Shown: piece by piece, positions 8,857-17,530 of the stretch
Numbering within the stretch: position 1 is the stretch's first letter
Layout of the letters: every line of letters begins with the position of its first letter
Assembly: GCF_009835145.1 (NCBI RefSeq)
Contig: NZ_APKE01000019.1
Coordinates: 33,369 to 97,368 of the forward strand
Origin: Profundibacterium mesophilum KAUST100406-0324
Lineage (GTDB): Bacteria > Pseudomonadota > Alphaproteobacteria > Rhodobacterales > Rhodobacteraceae
DNA: 64,000 nucleotides
Direction: 5' to 3'
Made by a program: the position numbers and the translations under genes
The notes under the pieces: generated by a model
Told to the model about the DNA's origin: nothing
Database searches by the model: none
Seen by the model: only the letters and a program-made list of their open reading frames with translations

Positions 8857-10065
8857 GTGAACAGATTTCTGACCACAGTCGCGGCCTTCGCGACCATCGC
8901 AGCCGGCACCAGCGCCGTCGCCGAGATCTCCGATGATGTCGTGAAGATCGGCATCCTGAACGACCAATCCGGCGTCTATGCCGATTTCGGCGGCAAGGGC
9001 AGCTACGAAGCTGCGAAGATGGCCGTCGAGGATTTCGGCGGAAACGTCTCCGGTGCCCCCGTCGAGGTCGTCACCGCGGATCACCAGAACAAGGCCGACA
9101 TCGCCTCCAACATCGCGCGCCAGTGGTATGACACCGAGCAGGTCGACGCGATCATGGAGCTGACCACCTCGTCGGTCGCCCTCGCCGTTCAGGCCCTGTC
9201 GGATGACATGAACAAGATCACCGTCACCACGGGCGCGGCCACGACCGAGCTGACCGGCGCGCAATGTGTGCCCAACGGCTTCCACTGGGCTTACGACACC
9301 CATGCGCTGGCTGTCGGCACAGGCGGCGCGCTAGTCGAGCAGGGCGGCAAGAAGTGGTATTTCCTGACGGCCGACTACGCCTTCGGCTACTCGCTCGAAG
9401 AGCAGACCGGCAAGTTCGCCGAGAGCAAGGGCGGCGAGGTCGTCGGTTCCGTGCGTCACCCCCTGGCGACGAACGACTACTCCTCCTTCCTGCTGCAGGC
9501 GCAGGCTTCGGGCGCGGACGTGATCGGCCTGGCCAATGCCGGTCAGGACACCCAGAACGCGATCAAGCAGGCCGCCGAGTTCGGCATCGTGCAGTCGGGA
9601 CAGCGTCTCGCCGCGCTGCTCTTCACCCTGTCCGAGGTGCACGGTCTCGGGCTCGAGGCCGCTCAGGGCCTGTCGCTGACCGAAAGCTTCTACTGGGATC
9701 GCACCGATGAGACCCGCGCCTTCGGCGAGCGGTTCATGGAGCGCACCGGTTCGATGCCGAACATGGTCCATGCGGCGACCTATTCGGCCGTGACGCAGTA
9801 TCTCAAGGCGATCGAGGCCGCCGGCACCGATGCGACGGAAGAGGTTTCCGCCAAGATGCACGAGATGCCGGTTGACGATCTCTTCGCCAACGGCGCCAGC
9901 GTCGGCAAGAACGGCCGGCTCTATACCGATGTCTATCTGATGGAAGTGAAGTCGCCCGAGGAGAGCGAAGGCCCCTTCGACTACTACAACGTCCTTGCGA
10001 CCATCCCGGGCGAGGAAGCCTTCATCTCCGAAGCCGATAGCGGCTGCTCGCTGGTCTCGAACTGA
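8857..10065 (+). CDS. ABC transporter substrate-binding protein, LivJ/HAAT family
   Basis: A 402-residue periplasmic type I binding protein. The first 22 residues form a Sec signal peptide ending near SAVA|E. The mature part begins VVKIGILNDQSGVYADFGGKGSYEAAKMAVEDFGG, the standard first strand and helix of Leu/Ile/Val- and amide-binding proteins. The start is a GTG at 8857 preceded by TAGGGAGAG. It is the first gene of a complete five-gene importer (SBP, ATPase, ATPase, permease, permease). The ligand is not evident; relatives bind branched-chain amino acids, amides, urea or aromatic acids. Two Cys residues (NGFHW-preceding C and the terminal SGCSL) could form a disulfide. Confidence 0.9.
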   Translation: MNRFLTTVAAFATIAAGTSAVAEISDDVVKIGILNDQSGVYADFGGKGSYEAAKMAVEDFGGNVSGAPVEVVTADHQNKADIASNIARQWYDTEQVDAIMELTTSSVALAVQALSDDMNKITVTTGAATTELTGAQCVPNGFHWAYDTHALAVGTGGALVEQGGKKWYFLTADYAFGYSLEEQTGKFAESKGGEVVGSVRHPLATNDYSSFLLQAQASGADVIGLANAGQDTQNAIKQAAEFGIVQSGQRLAALLFTLSEVHGLGLEAAQGLSLTESFYWDRTDETRAFGERFMERTGSMPNMVHAATYSAVTQYLKAIEAAGTDATEEVSAKMHEMPVDDLFANGASVGKNGRLYTDVYLMEVKSPEESEGPFDYYNVLATIPGEEAFISEADSGCSLVSN

Positions 10066-10070
10066 GTTCG

Positions 10071-10859
10071 ATGGCTTCCGTGACCGCTGAAAGGGTCACC
10101 GAGACTCCTGAGCCGCGGGTGGTGTTGTCCGCCCGCGGCCTTGGCAAGGACTTCTCGGGGTTCACCGCCGTGAACGATGTCGATCTCGATGTCGAACATG
10201 CGCGCATTCATGCCTTGATCGGTCCGAACGGGGCCGGCAAGACGACCGTCTTCAACCTTCTGACGAAGTTCCTGATGCCCACGCGTGGCAAGATCACGCT
10301 GCTGGGGCAGGACATCACGCGATACAAGCCTGACCGCGTGGCGCGAATGGGGCTGGTCCGCTCCTTCCAGATCTCCGCCGTCTTCCCCCACCTTACGGTG
10401 CTGGAAAACGTGCGCGTGGCGCTGCAGCGTCCCAACAAGCTGGCGACGCAGTTCTGGCGTCCGCTCTCCGCGCTCGAGCGGCTGGACGCGCGGGCCGACG
10501 AGTTGATCTCGGAGCTGGGCCTGTCGGGCTACCGCAACAGCCGCGCCGCGGATCTCAGCTATGGCCGGAAGCGTGTGCTGGAGATCGCGACCACGCTGGC
10601 GCTCGATCCCGAAGTGCTCCTGCTCGACGAGCCGATGGCCGGAATGGGTCTCGAGGACGTGCAGATGGTTGCCGGGATCATCCGCGAGGTCGCCCGCAGC
10701 CGGGCCGTCCTCATGGTCGAGCATAACCTGTCGGTCGTGGCGGACCTGTGCCACAAGGTGACGGTGCTCCAGCGCGGCGAGATCCTCGCGAGCGGAGATT
10801 ATGCCACGGTGTCGAACGACCCCGAAGTGCGCAGCGCCTACATGGGGAGCGAGGCATGA
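10071..10859 (+). CDS. Branched-chain-type ABC transporter ATP-binding protein (LivG-like)
   Basis: A 262-residue ABC ATPase. Walker A is GPNGAGKTT starting at residue 51. The signature is the LivG-type LSYGRKR instead of LSGGQ, Walker B is VLLLDEPMAGM, and the switch His sits in VEHNLSVV. It powers import by the adjoining permeases together with the LivF-like ATPase. It starts five bases after the binding-protein stop, and its own stop overlaps the next start (ATGA), indicating tight co-translation. Confidence 0.93.
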   Translation: MASVTAERVTETPEPRVVLSARGLGKDFSGFTAVNDVDLDVEHARIHALIGPNGAGKTTVFNLLTKFLMPTRGKITLLGQDITRYKPDRVARMGLVRSFQISAVFPHLTVLENVRVALQRPNKLATQFWRPLSALERLDARADELISELGLSGYRNSRAADLSYGRKRVLEIATTLALDPEVLLLDEPMAGMGLEDVQMVAGIIREVARSRAVLMVEHNLSVVADLCHKVTVLQRGEILASGDYATVSNDPEVRSAYMGSEA

Positions 10860-11560
10860 GCGAGCCGCTGTTGAACGTGGCCGGGCTCGAAGCCTGGTAT
10901 GACGAGAGCCATGTGCTGCATGGTGTTGATCTGCATGTGAACGAGGGTGAGACGATCTGCCTTCTGGGGCGCAACGGGATGGGCAAGACGACCACCCTGC
11001 GCACCATCATGGGCATCTTGCGCAAGCGCAGCGGCACCGCGACCTTCGCGGGGCAGGACCTGATGAAGATGCCTCTGCATCACGTCGCGCGCTCCGGCCT
11101 GGGTTTCGTGCCCGAGGAGCGCGGCATCTTCGCGACCCTGACGGTCGAGGAGAACCTGATGCTGCCGCCCGTCACCGCCAAGGGCGGGATGAGCGTCGAG
11201 GAGATCTACACGCTGTTCCCCAACCTCAAGGAACGGCGCTCGAGCGCGGGCACCAAGCTGTCAGGCGGCGAGCAGCAGATGCTGGCCATGGCGCGCATCC
11301 TTCGGACAGGCGCGCGTTGCCTTCTGCTCGACGAGCCGACCGAGGGGCTTGCGCCGGTCATCATCGAGGCGATCGGGGACATCCTGCGCGAGCTGAAGAA
11401 ACGCGGCATGACCGTGGTTCTCGTCGAGCAGAACTTCCGCTTCGCCAGCCGTGTTGCCGACAGGTTCTACCTGATGGATCACGGCCGCATCACCGCCGGT
11501 TTCCCGGTGGCAGACTTGCAGGCCAACATGGCCATGCTGAACAAAGAACTGGGGGTCTGA
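10856..11560 (+). CDS. Branched-chain-type ABC transporter ATP-binding protein (LivF-like)
   Basis: A 234-residue ABC ATPase, the partner of the LivG-like protein. Walker A GRNGMGKTT is at residues 38-46. The segment GFVPEERGIFATLTVEENL is diagnostic for LivF, and the LSGGEQQMLAMARIL signature and CLLLDEPTEGLAP Walker B follow. The ATG at 10856 overlaps the preceding stop by four bases; longer readings upstream lie within the livG-like gene and are ignored. The stop overlaps the permease start by one base (TGATG). Confidence 0.93.
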   Translation: MSEPLLNVAGLEAWYDESHVLHGVDLHVNEGETICLLGRNGMGKTTTLRTIMGILRKRSGTATFAGQDLMKMPLHHVARSGLGFVPEERGIFATLTVEENLMLPPVTAKGGMSVEEIYTLFPNLKERRSSAGTKLSGGEQQMLAMARILRTGARCLLLDEPTEGLAPVIIEAIGDILRELKKRGMTVVLVEQNFRFASRVADRFYLMDHGRITAGFPVADLQANMAMLNKELGV

Positions 11561-12450
11561 TGTCCTTCGCCATCTTCGGCATCCCGATCCAGGCCTTCCT
11601 CGGACAATTGCTGATCGGCCTGATCAACGGATCCTTCTACGCGCTGCTGAGCCTCGGTCTCGCGGTGATCTTCGGCCTGCTCAGGGTGATCAACTTCGCC
11701 CATGGTGCGCTCTACATGCTGGGTGCCTTCGCGGCGCTTCTGCTCTCCGTCTATCTCGGCCTCGGCTACTGGCCCGCCCTGCTTCTGGCACCGCTGGTCG
11801 TCGGCCTGACCGGAGCCCTGGTCGAACGCTCGATGCTTTCGCGGCTCTACGGTCTCGATCCGCTCTACGGTCTGCTCTTCACCTTCGGGCTCGCGCTCGT
11901 GATCGAGGGGACGTTCCGCTACTTCTTCGGTGCGTCGGGGCAACCCTATCCGCAGCCCTCTCTCCTCTCCGGGGGGGTCAACCTCGGGTTCATGTACCTG
12001 CCGATCTATCGCGGCTGGGTCATCGTCGCGTCCTTCATCGTCTGCATGGCCGTCTGGCTGCTGATCGAGAAGACGAAGCTCGGCTCCTACTTGAGGGCCG
12101 CCACCGAGGATCCGATCCTGGTGCAGAGTTTCGGCGTCAACGTGCCGCTTCTGCTGACGCTGACCTACGCGCTCGGGGCCGGGCTTGCCGGGTTCGCGGG
12201 GGTGCTCGCGGCACCGATCTACCAGGTCTCGCCGCTCATGGGCAGCAACCTGATCATCATCGTCTTCGCGGTGGTCGTCGTGGGCGGCATGGGATCGATC
12301 CTCGGGGCGATCGTCACGGGCTACCTGCTCGGCATCGCCGAGGGGCTGACCAAGGTCTTCTATCCCGAAGCCTCCAACATCGTGATCTTCGTCATCATGG
12401 CGATCGTCCTGGTGCTGCGGCCCGCGGGACTGTTCGGAAAGGACGTCTGA
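11560..12450 (+). CDS. Branched-chain-type ABC transporter permease (LivH-like)
   Basis: A 296-residue inner-membrane protein with about eight hydrophobic helices. It starts MSFAIFGIPIQAFLGQLLIGLINGSFYALLSLGLAVIFGLLRVINFAHG, in which the INFAHG box and the following LGAF are family marks. The later segment GLAGFAGVLAAPIYQVSPLMG and the VGGMGSILGA loop also match LivH. It forms the transmembrane channel with the LivM-like permease. Stop and start codons overlap by one base on both sides (TGATG). Confidence 0.93.
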   Translation: MSFAIFGIPIQAFLGQLLIGLINGSFYALLSLGLAVIFGLLRVINFAHGALYMLGAFAALLLSVYLGLGYWPALLLAPLVVGLTGALVERSMLSRLYGLDPLYGLLFTFGLALVIEGTFRYFFGASGQPYPQPSLLSGGVNLGFMYLPIYRGWVIVASFIVCMAVWLLIEKTKLGSYLRAATEDPILVQSFGVNVPLLLTLTYALGAGLAGFAGVLAAPIYQVSPLMGSNLIIIVFAVVVVGGMGSILGAIVTGYLLGIAEGLTKVFYPEASNIVIFVIMAIVLVLRPAGLFGKDV

Positions 12451-13439
12451 TGAGTGACGCTTCGCAAACCATGGATAACGCGCCCGGACGCCGCGGACGG
12501 GGCGTGCGCATCGTCATGCTGCTGGCCCTCCTCGTCGCCCTCCTGATCGCGCCGTTCATGCTCTACCCGATCTTCGTGATGAACGTGCTGTGCTTCGCGC
12601 TCTTCGCGGCGGCGTTCAACCTGCTGCTCGGGTACACCGGCTTCCTGTCCTTCGGGCATGCGGCCTTCTTCGGGGGCGGCGCCTATTTCACCGCCAATGC
12701 CGTGAAGGAATGGGGCTGGTCGCCCGAGATGGGCATCGCGCTCGGGGTGCTGGGCGCCGCGGCGCTTGGTCTCGTGATGGGTCTCATCGCGATCCGGCGG
12801 CAGGGGATCTATTTCGCGATGATCACGCTGGCCCTGAGCCAGATGTTCTTCTTCTATGCCGTGCAGTCGAGCTGGACCCATGGCGAGGACGGCATCCAGT
12901 CGGTGCCGCGCGGCAAGCTCTTCGGGTTCATCGACCTGAACAATACGGAGACCATGTATTTCTTCGTTCTGGCGATCTTCCTGATCGGGATGGGAATTAT
13001 CTGGCGTTTCGTCAATTCGCCCTTCGGCATGATCCTCAAGTCGATCCGTGAAAACGAGCAGCGCACCATCTCCCTCGGCTACGCGGTGAACCGCTACAAG
13101 CTGGGGGCCTTCGTGATGTCCGCCGCTCTCGCGGGTCTGGCGGGGGCGACGAAATCGCTCGTCTTCCAGTTCGCGACCTTGACGGACGTTGCCTGGCAGA
13201 TGTCAGGCGAGGTCATCCTGATGACGCTTCTGGGCGGTATCGGAACCCTGATCGGACCGATCGTGGGCGCCGCGCTTGTCGTGACCTTGCAGAACTACCT
13301 CGCGACATCGGATGTTCCGGTGACCATCGTGATCGGTGCCGTGTTCATGATCTGCGTGCTGGTCTTCCGCCGGGGCCTCGTGGGTGAGTTCTACCGGTCG
13401 CGCCTCGGACGCCGGCTCGGCTTCGATCCGGAACCCTGA
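12450..13439 (+). CDS. Branched-chain-type ABC transporter permease (LivM-like)
   Basis: A 329-residue inner-membrane permease, the last gene of the importer operon. After a short cytoplasmic N terminus it has many hydrophobic segments. LivM marks are FNLLLGYTGFLSFGHAAFFGGGAYFTA, IRRQGIYFAMITLALSQMFFF, RSIRENEQR-like SIRENEQRTISLGYAVNRYKL and LLGGIGTLIGPIVGAALV. It starts in a TGATG overlap with the LivH-like gene. No terminator-like hairpin was found in the following 100 bases. Confidence 0.93.
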   Translation: MSDASQTMDNAPGRRGRGVRIVMLLALLVALLIAPFMLYPIFVMNVLCFALFAAAFNLLLGYTGFLSFGHAAFFGGGAYFTANAVKEWGWSPEMGIALGVLGAAALGLVMGLIAIRRQGIYFAMITLALSQMFFFYAVQSSWTHGEDGIQSVPRGKLFGFIDLNNTETMYFFVLAIFLIGMGIIWRFVNSPFGMILKSIRENEQRTISLGYAVNRYKLGAFVMSAALAGLAGATKSLVFQFATLTDVAWQMSGEVILMTLLGGIGTLIGPIVGAALVVTLQNYLATSDVPVTIVIGAVFMICVLVFRRGLVGEFYRSRLGRRLGFDPEP

Positions 13440-13749
13440 TCGGTAGAGACGGACGAATACGGAATATTTCGCGGTCGGCGCAAGCAGCGCCGGCTGCGTC
13501 ATGCTGTCAGGCGGCCGGTCACAGCAGGCCGCGCCAAGCAAGCGCGAGCCGGGAAGGGCCCCGTCCATACATGCCGGATGGACGGCACAGCGGATCGAAT
13601 ACTCGTAAAGCAGCTTCGTTTCCGCAGGTTGAACAGCCCGCGGATTGTCGATGCATCGATCATGACGTCGCTCGCGTAAGGCAACCCGAACGCGCACCCC
13701 TCGATGGTCGTGAAGGAGGCGGTGAGGGGGATCCGCGCGGCCCGATGGA
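13440..13749. other. Intergenic stretch between convergent liv operon and PAS kinase gene
   Basis: About 310 bases without a recognisable gene. Open frames cross it on both strands (for example 13203-13697 minus), but none has a family motif, a good ribosome-binding site or a credible start. Short GC-rich self-complementary segments are present (near 13490-13560), but no clear intrinsic terminator is seen. Confidence 0.4.
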
Positions 13750-15102
13750 TCAGATGCCCGATTCGAGAGGCAGCCTCATCCGACAACGGAAACCTTCGGG
13801 CTGGAAGTCGAAATCGACCTTTGCATCGCAATCGCGCGCAAGCACGGTCTCCAGCATGCGGGCGCCAAAACCGGCACGCGTGGGCGCAACGACCACCGGC
13901 CCGCCCCTTTCGGACCAGCGGATGCACAGGTGCTCGCCGGTCGCGAGGTCATACTCGATATCCACTCGACCCGACGGCCGGCTGAGCGCGCCGTGCTGCA
14001 AGGCGTTCGAGACGAGTTCGTTCAGCGCGACCGAAAGGCAGGTCGCCTGCTGGGGCGAGACGCTGACCGCCGGACCGCTGAAACGGAACCGCTCCGGGCC
14101 ACCCGCCTCGGAGAGCGCAAAGTTCAGGATCGAATGAAGGTCGACCCGCGTCCAGCGATTGCTGGACAACATGTCATGTGTCCGTGCCAGAACGCTGATC
14201 CGGCTGATGAATTCGCCGGCAATTTCCGGAGGCAGAGATTGGCGCGCGATGCCGGTGACCATGTCGAGCATGGTGCTGACCCGGCTGTTCATCTCCCGTG
14301 CGAGGTCGATCAGATGGCGCTCGACGTTCTTGCGCTCGGATATGTCACGCAAGGTGACGACGGTGTCGCGCGCGGTACCGCTTCCCGGTTCGCTCATCGC
14401 CAGCGTTAGAGAGATCTCCAGGTCGGTCTCGTGCTGATCGCGCGCTTCGAAGAGCAGTTCCTCCTGAGGCCCCTTGGAAAGTTGCAGGCGCCCTTCCGCA
14501 TGCCAGCTTGAGCGGTCCTGAAGGGCCACGAGGTCCTCGATCCGCTTTCCGATACCGCTCTTCTCATCCTCTTCGAAAAGGGTGCAGGCCCCCCTGTTCC
14601 AGCTGAGCACATGGCCATCCTCGCCGACACGCAAGATTGCGTTGGAGGCATTCCGCACGATAGCGGCGAGATCCTCTGCTTCCCGCTGCGCATGACGCAG
14701 GGCGCTTTCATAGCCGTGACGCTCGCGCGCATCGAACAGCGTGTAGTCGCACCGAACGATCGCCCCTGCTTCGTCATGGCGCGCGACCGCGCTCACGACG
14801 ACGGGGCAGGGGCCATTCGGACCGCGCAGGTGACAGGAAATCTCGCGCACGTATCCCTGCAGCAGCAGCATCGGCTCCATATGAGTGTCGTAGAAGATCT
14901 GCCCGGCCTTGGTGAACAATCCGCCAATGGTCTCGATCTCGGCGGCATGGCGTCCCGTCCAAGCCGACAGTGTTGCGTTGACATAAGTCAGGCGGCCGGC
15001 GGGGTCACTGACAGCGATGCCGCAGGGGGCATCTTCCAGGAGTTCCGCCGCGAATGCGCCGGAGAGCGGGCCGCACCCCCCGTGCCGCTCAGCGCCGGTC
15101 AA
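13750..15102 (-). CDS. PAS-domain sensor protein, HWE-histidine-kinase type, phospho-acceptor His replaced
   Basis: A 450-residue soluble protein with two PAS-like domains (residues about 18-125 and 150-255) and an HWE/HisKA_2-type C-terminal half. The ATPase part is intact: N-box LNELVSNALQHGAL near residue 360, the HWE-type WSERGGPVV, and GFGARMLE. The dimerisation helix, however, reads REMNSRVSTMLDMVTGIARQS. Family members normally have N-H-R-V-K-N here, and the phospho-accepting His is Ser273 (codon 14284-14286). It may thus bind ATP without autophosphorylating, or act as a switch partner. The start is a TTG overlapping the stop of the RsbQ-like hydrolase by 14 bases, so the two are probably coupled. 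No response regulator adjoins. Confidence 0.85.
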   Translation of the reverse strand: MTGAERHGGCGPLSGAFAAELLEDAPCGIAVSDPAGRLTYVNATLSAWTGRHAAEIETIGGLFTKAGQIFYDTHMEPMLLLQGYVREISCHLRGPNGPCPVVVSAVARHDEAGAIVRCDYTLFDARERHGYESALRHAQREAEDLAAIVRNASNAILRVGEDGHVLSWNRGACTLFEEDEKSGIGKRIEDLVALQDRSSWHAEGRLQLSKGPQEELLFEARDQHETDLEISLTLAMSEPGSGTARDTVVTLRDISERKNVERHLIDLAREMNSRVSTMLDMVTGIARQSLPPEIAGEFISRISVLARTHDMLSSNRWTRVDLHSILNFALSEAGGPERFRFSGPAVSVSPQQATCLSVALNELVSNALQHGALSRPSGRVDIEYDLATGEHLCIRWSERGGPVVVAPTRAGFGARMLETVLARDCDAKVDFDFQPEGFRCRMRLPLESGI

Positions 15103-15889
15103 GGAAGCCTCGGATCGCGTTGATGGTCTTGTCCGGCGCCGTCATGTGCGGGCAATGCCCCGAGACGTCGAGAAAGGCGACCTCGCTTTGAGGCACGTTC
15201 CGCTGCATCCAGTCGGCCACGCTCTGTGGCACGAGCGTGTCGTGGAGACAATGCAGGATCAGGGAGGGGCAGGTGGAGCGCGAAAGCGCCTCCCGTTGAT
15301 CCGAATGGAAGGTGAGGCGGCCGAAATGGCGCGCAATCCGCGGATCGGTCTGACAGAAGCTCTGTGTCAGTTTGACCGCCTCCGGAGCTTCGGGAGATTG
15401 ACCGGCGATCGTCGGGGCCATCTGCATGGACCAGCCCAGGTGGTTTTCCTCCATGAAGACGAGGAGGCCGTCGATGTCTTCCATGCTGAACCCACCCTCA
15501 TATCCCGTGGCGGGATCGTCGATGAAGCGTGGCGAAGGAGAAACCATGACCACGCCGCTCGCTCGGGGTCCGAGCCGTTCGGCGGCGAGCATCACCATGC
15601 TGGCACTGATCGAATGCCCGACGAGCGTTGCCTGATCGATATGGAGCGTGTCCATGATCTCGATCAGGTCCCTGACATGACCATCGAGGCTGCCATGACG
15701 CTCGAAGTCGTAAGCGTCCAGATCGGAGGCTCCGAAACCGGTCAGGTCGTAGCTGACCACTCGGTGATCGCGGGCAAGATCCGGCAGGATATGCTGCCAC
15801 ATGGTCTTGTCGCAGCCGAATCCATGGGCGAGCATGATCGCGGGCCCATGCCCGAACTCGCTGACATTGTTTCTCGTGATAACAGACAT
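15089..15889 (-). CDS. RsbQ/KAI2-like alpha/beta hydrolase
   Basis: A 266-residue alpha/beta hydrolase closely resembling Bacillus RsbQ and plant KAI2/D14 receptors along its whole length. Segments such as HGFGCDKTMW, SDLDAYDFERHGSLDGH, GHSISASM and SGHCPHMTAPDKTINAI match that group. The catalytic triad is Ser93, Asp217 and His245, almost the RsbQ spacing. RsbQ is thought to hydrolyse or bind a small hydrophobic ligand and to activate the PAS-domain phosphatase RsbP. Here the downstream overlapping gene encodes a PAS sensor protein instead, so the hydrolase may supply its ligand. ATG 15889 follows a strong AGGAGG; the longer frame to 15934 lacks family similarity. Confidence 0.9.
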   Translation of the reverse strand: MSVITRNNVSEFGHGPAIMLAHGFGCDKTMWQHILPDLARDHRVVSYDLTGFGASDLDAYDFERHGSLDGHVRDLIEIMDTLHIDQATLVGHSISASMVMLAAERLGPRASGVVMVSPSPRFIDDPATGYEGGFSMEDIDGLLVFMEENHLGWSMQMAPTIAGQSPEAPEAVKLTQSFCQTDPRIARHFGRLTFHSDQREALSRSTCPSLILHCLHDTLVPQSVADWMQRNVPQSEVAFLDVSGHCPHMTAPDKTINAIRGFLDRR

Positions 15890-15976
15890 CGTCCTCCTGC
15901 GGACGCGCAAGGATGGCGCCCTTGCCGGAAGCATAACGGCAAGGGTGTTACCATAATCCTGACATCAGAGGTCAGC

Positions 15977-17266
15977 TCAGAGCCCGGCAAGCAGCCCGAG
16001 CGACGGGTTTCCGGTCGGAGGCAGGCCCCGGCTGCGTTGGTAGGCGGCGATCGCCGCACGCGATTGCGGACCGATCACGCCATCGGTGCCGCCGGTGTCG
16101 AAGCCCCGCGCGCTCAACCTTTCCTGAAGGCTCTGCCGGTCCGACAGGCGCAGCCCGTTGGCATCCGGGGGAAAGGCAATCCGCAGTGGCCCCGCGCCGC
16201 GCAGCCGGTCCGACAGGTGACCCACGCCGATGACATAGCTTTCGGAATTGTTGTAGCGGGTGATCGCGGTGAAGTTCCGGCTGGCAAGGAAGGCCGGTGC
16301 GTTCGGGCCGGCGGGCGCGATCAGGCTGGCCTGTCCCAGATCGGGCAACGTGCCGCCCGCCGCCGGACGCAGGCCCGCAGCGGCCCATTGGGCACTGCTG
16401 CGCGGCGCGCCGCGTCCCGTGCGCGCCATGTCGAACCCCGCGGGAATGGACACTTCGATGGCCCATGGCAGGCCGGTCCGCCAACCCGATTTCGCCAGGT
16501 AGGCGGCGGTCGAGGCAAGGGCATCCGCCGGATCCTCGGACCAGATGTCGCGCCGGCCGTCATTGGTGAAATCGACCGCGAAAGCCTCGTAGGATGTCGG
16601 GATGAATTGCGTATGGCCCATCGCGCCCGCCCAGCTTCCGGTCATGCGCTCGAGCGCGATGTCACCGTTCTGGACGATACGCAGGGCGGCGATGAACTGC
16701 TTTTCGAAGAAGGCGCGCCGCCGCCCGTCATAGGCCAGCGTCGCGGTCGCCGAGACGACGGGGATCGTCCCGCGCCGGGCGCCGAACCGGCTTTCCACGC
16801 CCCAGATGGCCGCCACGATCTCGGCCGGAACGCCGTATTTCGCTTCGATAGCCGCGAGAGTGCGCGCATTGCGGGCCATCGCCGCGCGCCCGGCCTCGAC
16901 CCGTTTTTCGGATGCGGCGAGGGCGATGTAATCCTCGAGCGAGCGCGAGAACTCGGACTGGTTCCCGTCCTTCTCGATGACGCCGGGCAGATACCCGGCC
17001 ATCGCGACCGCGCGGCTCGCCACATCGGCCGAGATGCCTTGCGCGCGCGCCTTGGCGCCAAGCTCGCGCATGTAGATGTCGAACCCGGCATTCGGAACCG
17101 CGCGCTCCACCGGATCGGGCGCGGCATCGACCACGCCGCGCGCAACCGGTGCAGCGCATCCCGCCAGAAGGAGGCTGCCGCCCCCCAGCAAGACGGCGCG
17201 CCGGCCGGGTTCGCGGCGGCGAGCCGCGATGCGTGCGCGGATCACGGATTCGGAATCGTCTGGCAT
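15977..17266 (-). CDS. Lytic murein transglycosylase, MltB family, with peptidoglycan-binding domain
   Basis: A 429-residue cell-envelope enzyme that cleaves the MurNAc-GlcNAc bond of peptidoglycan to give 1,6-anhydro products. The N terminus has Arg residues, a hydrophobic stretch and LLLAGC, a lipobox, so it is likely a lipoprotein. The catalytic domain carries YGVPAEIVAAIWGVESRFG with the catalytic Glu in VESRFG, then GSWAGAMGHTQFIPTSY and WSEDPADALASTAAYLAKSGW, all typical of SLT_2/MltB. A C-terminal peptidoglycan-binding domain (RLSDRQSLQERLSARGFDTGGTDGVIGPQSRAAI...) spans about residues 375-425. ATG 17266 or the upstream ATG 17299 could be the start. Confidence 0.92.
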   Translation of the reverse strand: MPDDSESVIRARIAARRREPGRRAVLLGGGSLLLAGCAAPVARGVVDAAPDPVERAVPNAGFDIYMRELGAKARAQGISADVASRAVAMAGYLPGVIEKDGNQSEFSRSLEDYIALAASEKRVEAGRAAMARNARTLAAIEAKYGVPAEIVAAIWGVESRFGARRGTIPVVSATATLAYDGRRRAFFEKQFIAALRIVQNGDIALERMTGSWAGAMGHTQFIPTSYEAFAVDFTNDGRRDIWSEDPADALASTAAYLAKSGWRTGLPWAIEVSIPAGFDMARTGRGAPRSSAQWAAAGLRPAAGGTLPDLGQASLIAPAGPNAPAFLASRNFTAITRYNNSESYVIGVGHLSDRLRGAGPLRIAFPPDANGLRLSDRQSLQERLSARGFDTGGTDGVIGPQSRAAIAAYQRSRGLPPTGNPSLGLLAGL

Positions 17267-17443
17267 GTCTGGCGGCCTTCTGCTTGCTCTCGGGATCAAG
17301 GCTTATCGCGCTTCGAGAAGGGCTGACAACACATCATGAAGGGCCATGCATACCGCGAAGGCTCGGGTTCCGGAGCATGTACCAGCTCGAACGCGAAGGC
17401 GACGCGGGGTCCGGTCATTTGCCTCGGGCCGCACAACTTACTA

Positions 17444-17472
17444 TTGTGTAAATCCGTTATCATAAGTATACC
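17444..17472 (+). promoter_or_regulatory. Candidate promoter of the GntR gene
   Basis: TTGTGT (17444-17449) and TATACC (17467-17472) are separated by 17 bases in a short AT-rich island about 60 bases before the gntR start. The match to sigma-70 consensus is partial (3/6 and 4/6), so this is only a plausible reading. Confidence 0.3.
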
Positions 17473-17530
17473 TGTGTAGTGCGGGCCAGTTGGCCGCGCG
17501 CGTGTAAAACGGTTCTTTGGAGTTTCGAGC

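Noticed and set aside
15017..17326. 769-codon open frame on the plus strand
   Set aside because: It runs antisense through the RsbQ-like and lytic transglycosylase genes. There is no motif and the composition is that of a shadow frame.
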